Both the position numbers and the translations under genes were made by a program. From Pseudo-nitzschia pungens (taxonomy: Eukaryota; Bacillariophyta; Bacillariophyceae; Bacillariales; Bacillariaceae), in NCBI GenBank assembly GCA_037355855.1, contig CM074761.1:5661346-5725345 (forward strand): a DNA stretch of 64,000 nucleotides. Direction: 5' to 3'. Of the stretch, positions 63,445-64,000 are shown piece by piece. The notes under the pieces were generated by a model that saw only the letters and a list, made by a program, of their open reading frames with translations, ran no database searches and had not been told where the DNA came from. How positions within the stretch are numbered: position 1 is the stretch's first letter; each line of letters opens with the position of its first letter.

Positions 63445-64000
63445 ACACGCGCACGCAGAGACACACACCAGACACAATTGCTATTACTAGTATTGTTTGT
63501 TTCTCAAAATCAAGAAACGAACGAGGTCCCAGAGCCGCATCGAGTTTCGGGGATACAATACAACACAATACAACACAATACAGCAGCGCGTTCTCGCGCC
63601 TCACCAGCTCATGCAGCGCACACAACCTTTCGATGCTGCCGAAGCTACGTGCGATACACTCCAACAACGCCGAGAAGACCGAATCTTTCGAATTAGTATT
63701 GTCGTTGCCATTACCAAACGAAAATCCATCCGCTGAGGTTGGACGTTTTCTTTGACCGTTGCGCGCACAAAACAAAACAAAACAAACAAAACAAACGGAC
63801 AGCATTCGGTGTCGCGTCGTGACAAGAGAAATCGATACAAACCGAACCGCTCACGGAATCAATCGTTCTTTCCATCTCTCACGGAGTTTGTGGATCGATC
63901 AACCCTTTGGATTTTGGATCGGATCGGATCGGATCGGATCGGGGAAGAATATCATTGCGAATAGCAATAAACAATATCGGAATCAAAACGAAAACCAAAA
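62693..64000. other. Right-end region, no supported gene
   Basis: It contains repeated TACCGTAC/CCTTAC motifs (63100-63280), a (TC)n run (63413-63439), ATACAACACA units (63556-63583) and GATCG pentamers (63917-63943). The CTTTTT-free AAACAAAAC-rich end could be a leader or intron of a gene beyond the window, but no coding frame can be defended. Confidence 0.45.

Overview
The window looks like nuclear DNA of a diatom, probably a pennate one, but I cannot name a species. The evidence is eukaryotic gene structure (GT-AG introns of 84-496 bp), secreted proteins with PT-rich repeats and Cys-rich tails, a gametolysin-type metalloprotease, a BspA/DUF285 surface protein, Asn/Gln/Thr homopolymers in coding sequence, a Ty3/gypsy element and abundant small repeats. 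There is no sign of operons, CRISPR arrays or ribosome binding sites.

Layout. 1-4 kb: repeats, a 350-bp palindrome, a three-copy E2F-like site array and a solo LTR. 4.1-5.4 kb (-): an OTU/SEC-C protease gene. 5.4-11 kb: largely non-coding with diverged repeats. 11.1-14.5 kb (+): a DUF285 surface protein. 15.9 kb (+): a possible small secreted protein. 16.7-19.0 kb (-): a divergent proteasome-alpha-like gene. 20.4-22.8 kb (+): an M11 metalloprotease. 23-24.4 kb: a 41-50 bp minisatellite. 25.1-26.3 kb: two MITE-like elements. 26.6-27.4 kb (+): a secreted EF-hand protein. 28.3-30.8 kb (-): a SAP-domain AP endonuclease. 32.0-36.8 kb (-): a small membrane-protein gene split by a young Ty3/gypsy insertion. 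37-38.9 kb: a tandem array ending in a captured AP-endonuclease fragment that itself carries a solo LTR. 39-41 kb: repeats. 41.2-43.2 kb (-): a three-exon membrane glycoprotein. 43.3-45.5 kb: LTR fragments and a 172-bp array. 45.7-47.2 kb (-): a sulfotransferase. 47.7-48.4 and 51.8-52.8 kb: one satellite family in opposite orientations around a type II membrane protein and a coiled-coil protein. 53.4-61.8 kb (+): a 2745-residue CABIN1/HIR3-like histone-chaperone subunit. 62.0-62.7 kb: a foldback element. 62.7-64 kb: no supported gene.

The genes do not form one pathway. Two are nuclear or organellar DNA-maintenance genes (AP endonuclease, HIR3-like), two relate to ubiquitin/proteasome biology (OTU protease, proteasome-like protein), and several are secreted or surface proteins. 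I found no multi-gene undescribed system. The strongest unusual signals are: the Ty3 insertion whose excision would restore a host ORF exactly; the nested AP-endonuclease fragment, tandem array and solo LTR; pentanucleotide repeats in all four long introns but in none of the three short ones; a satellite family carrying a tRNA B-box-like core; and a proteasome-alpha-like protein with an N-terminal hydrophobic leader.
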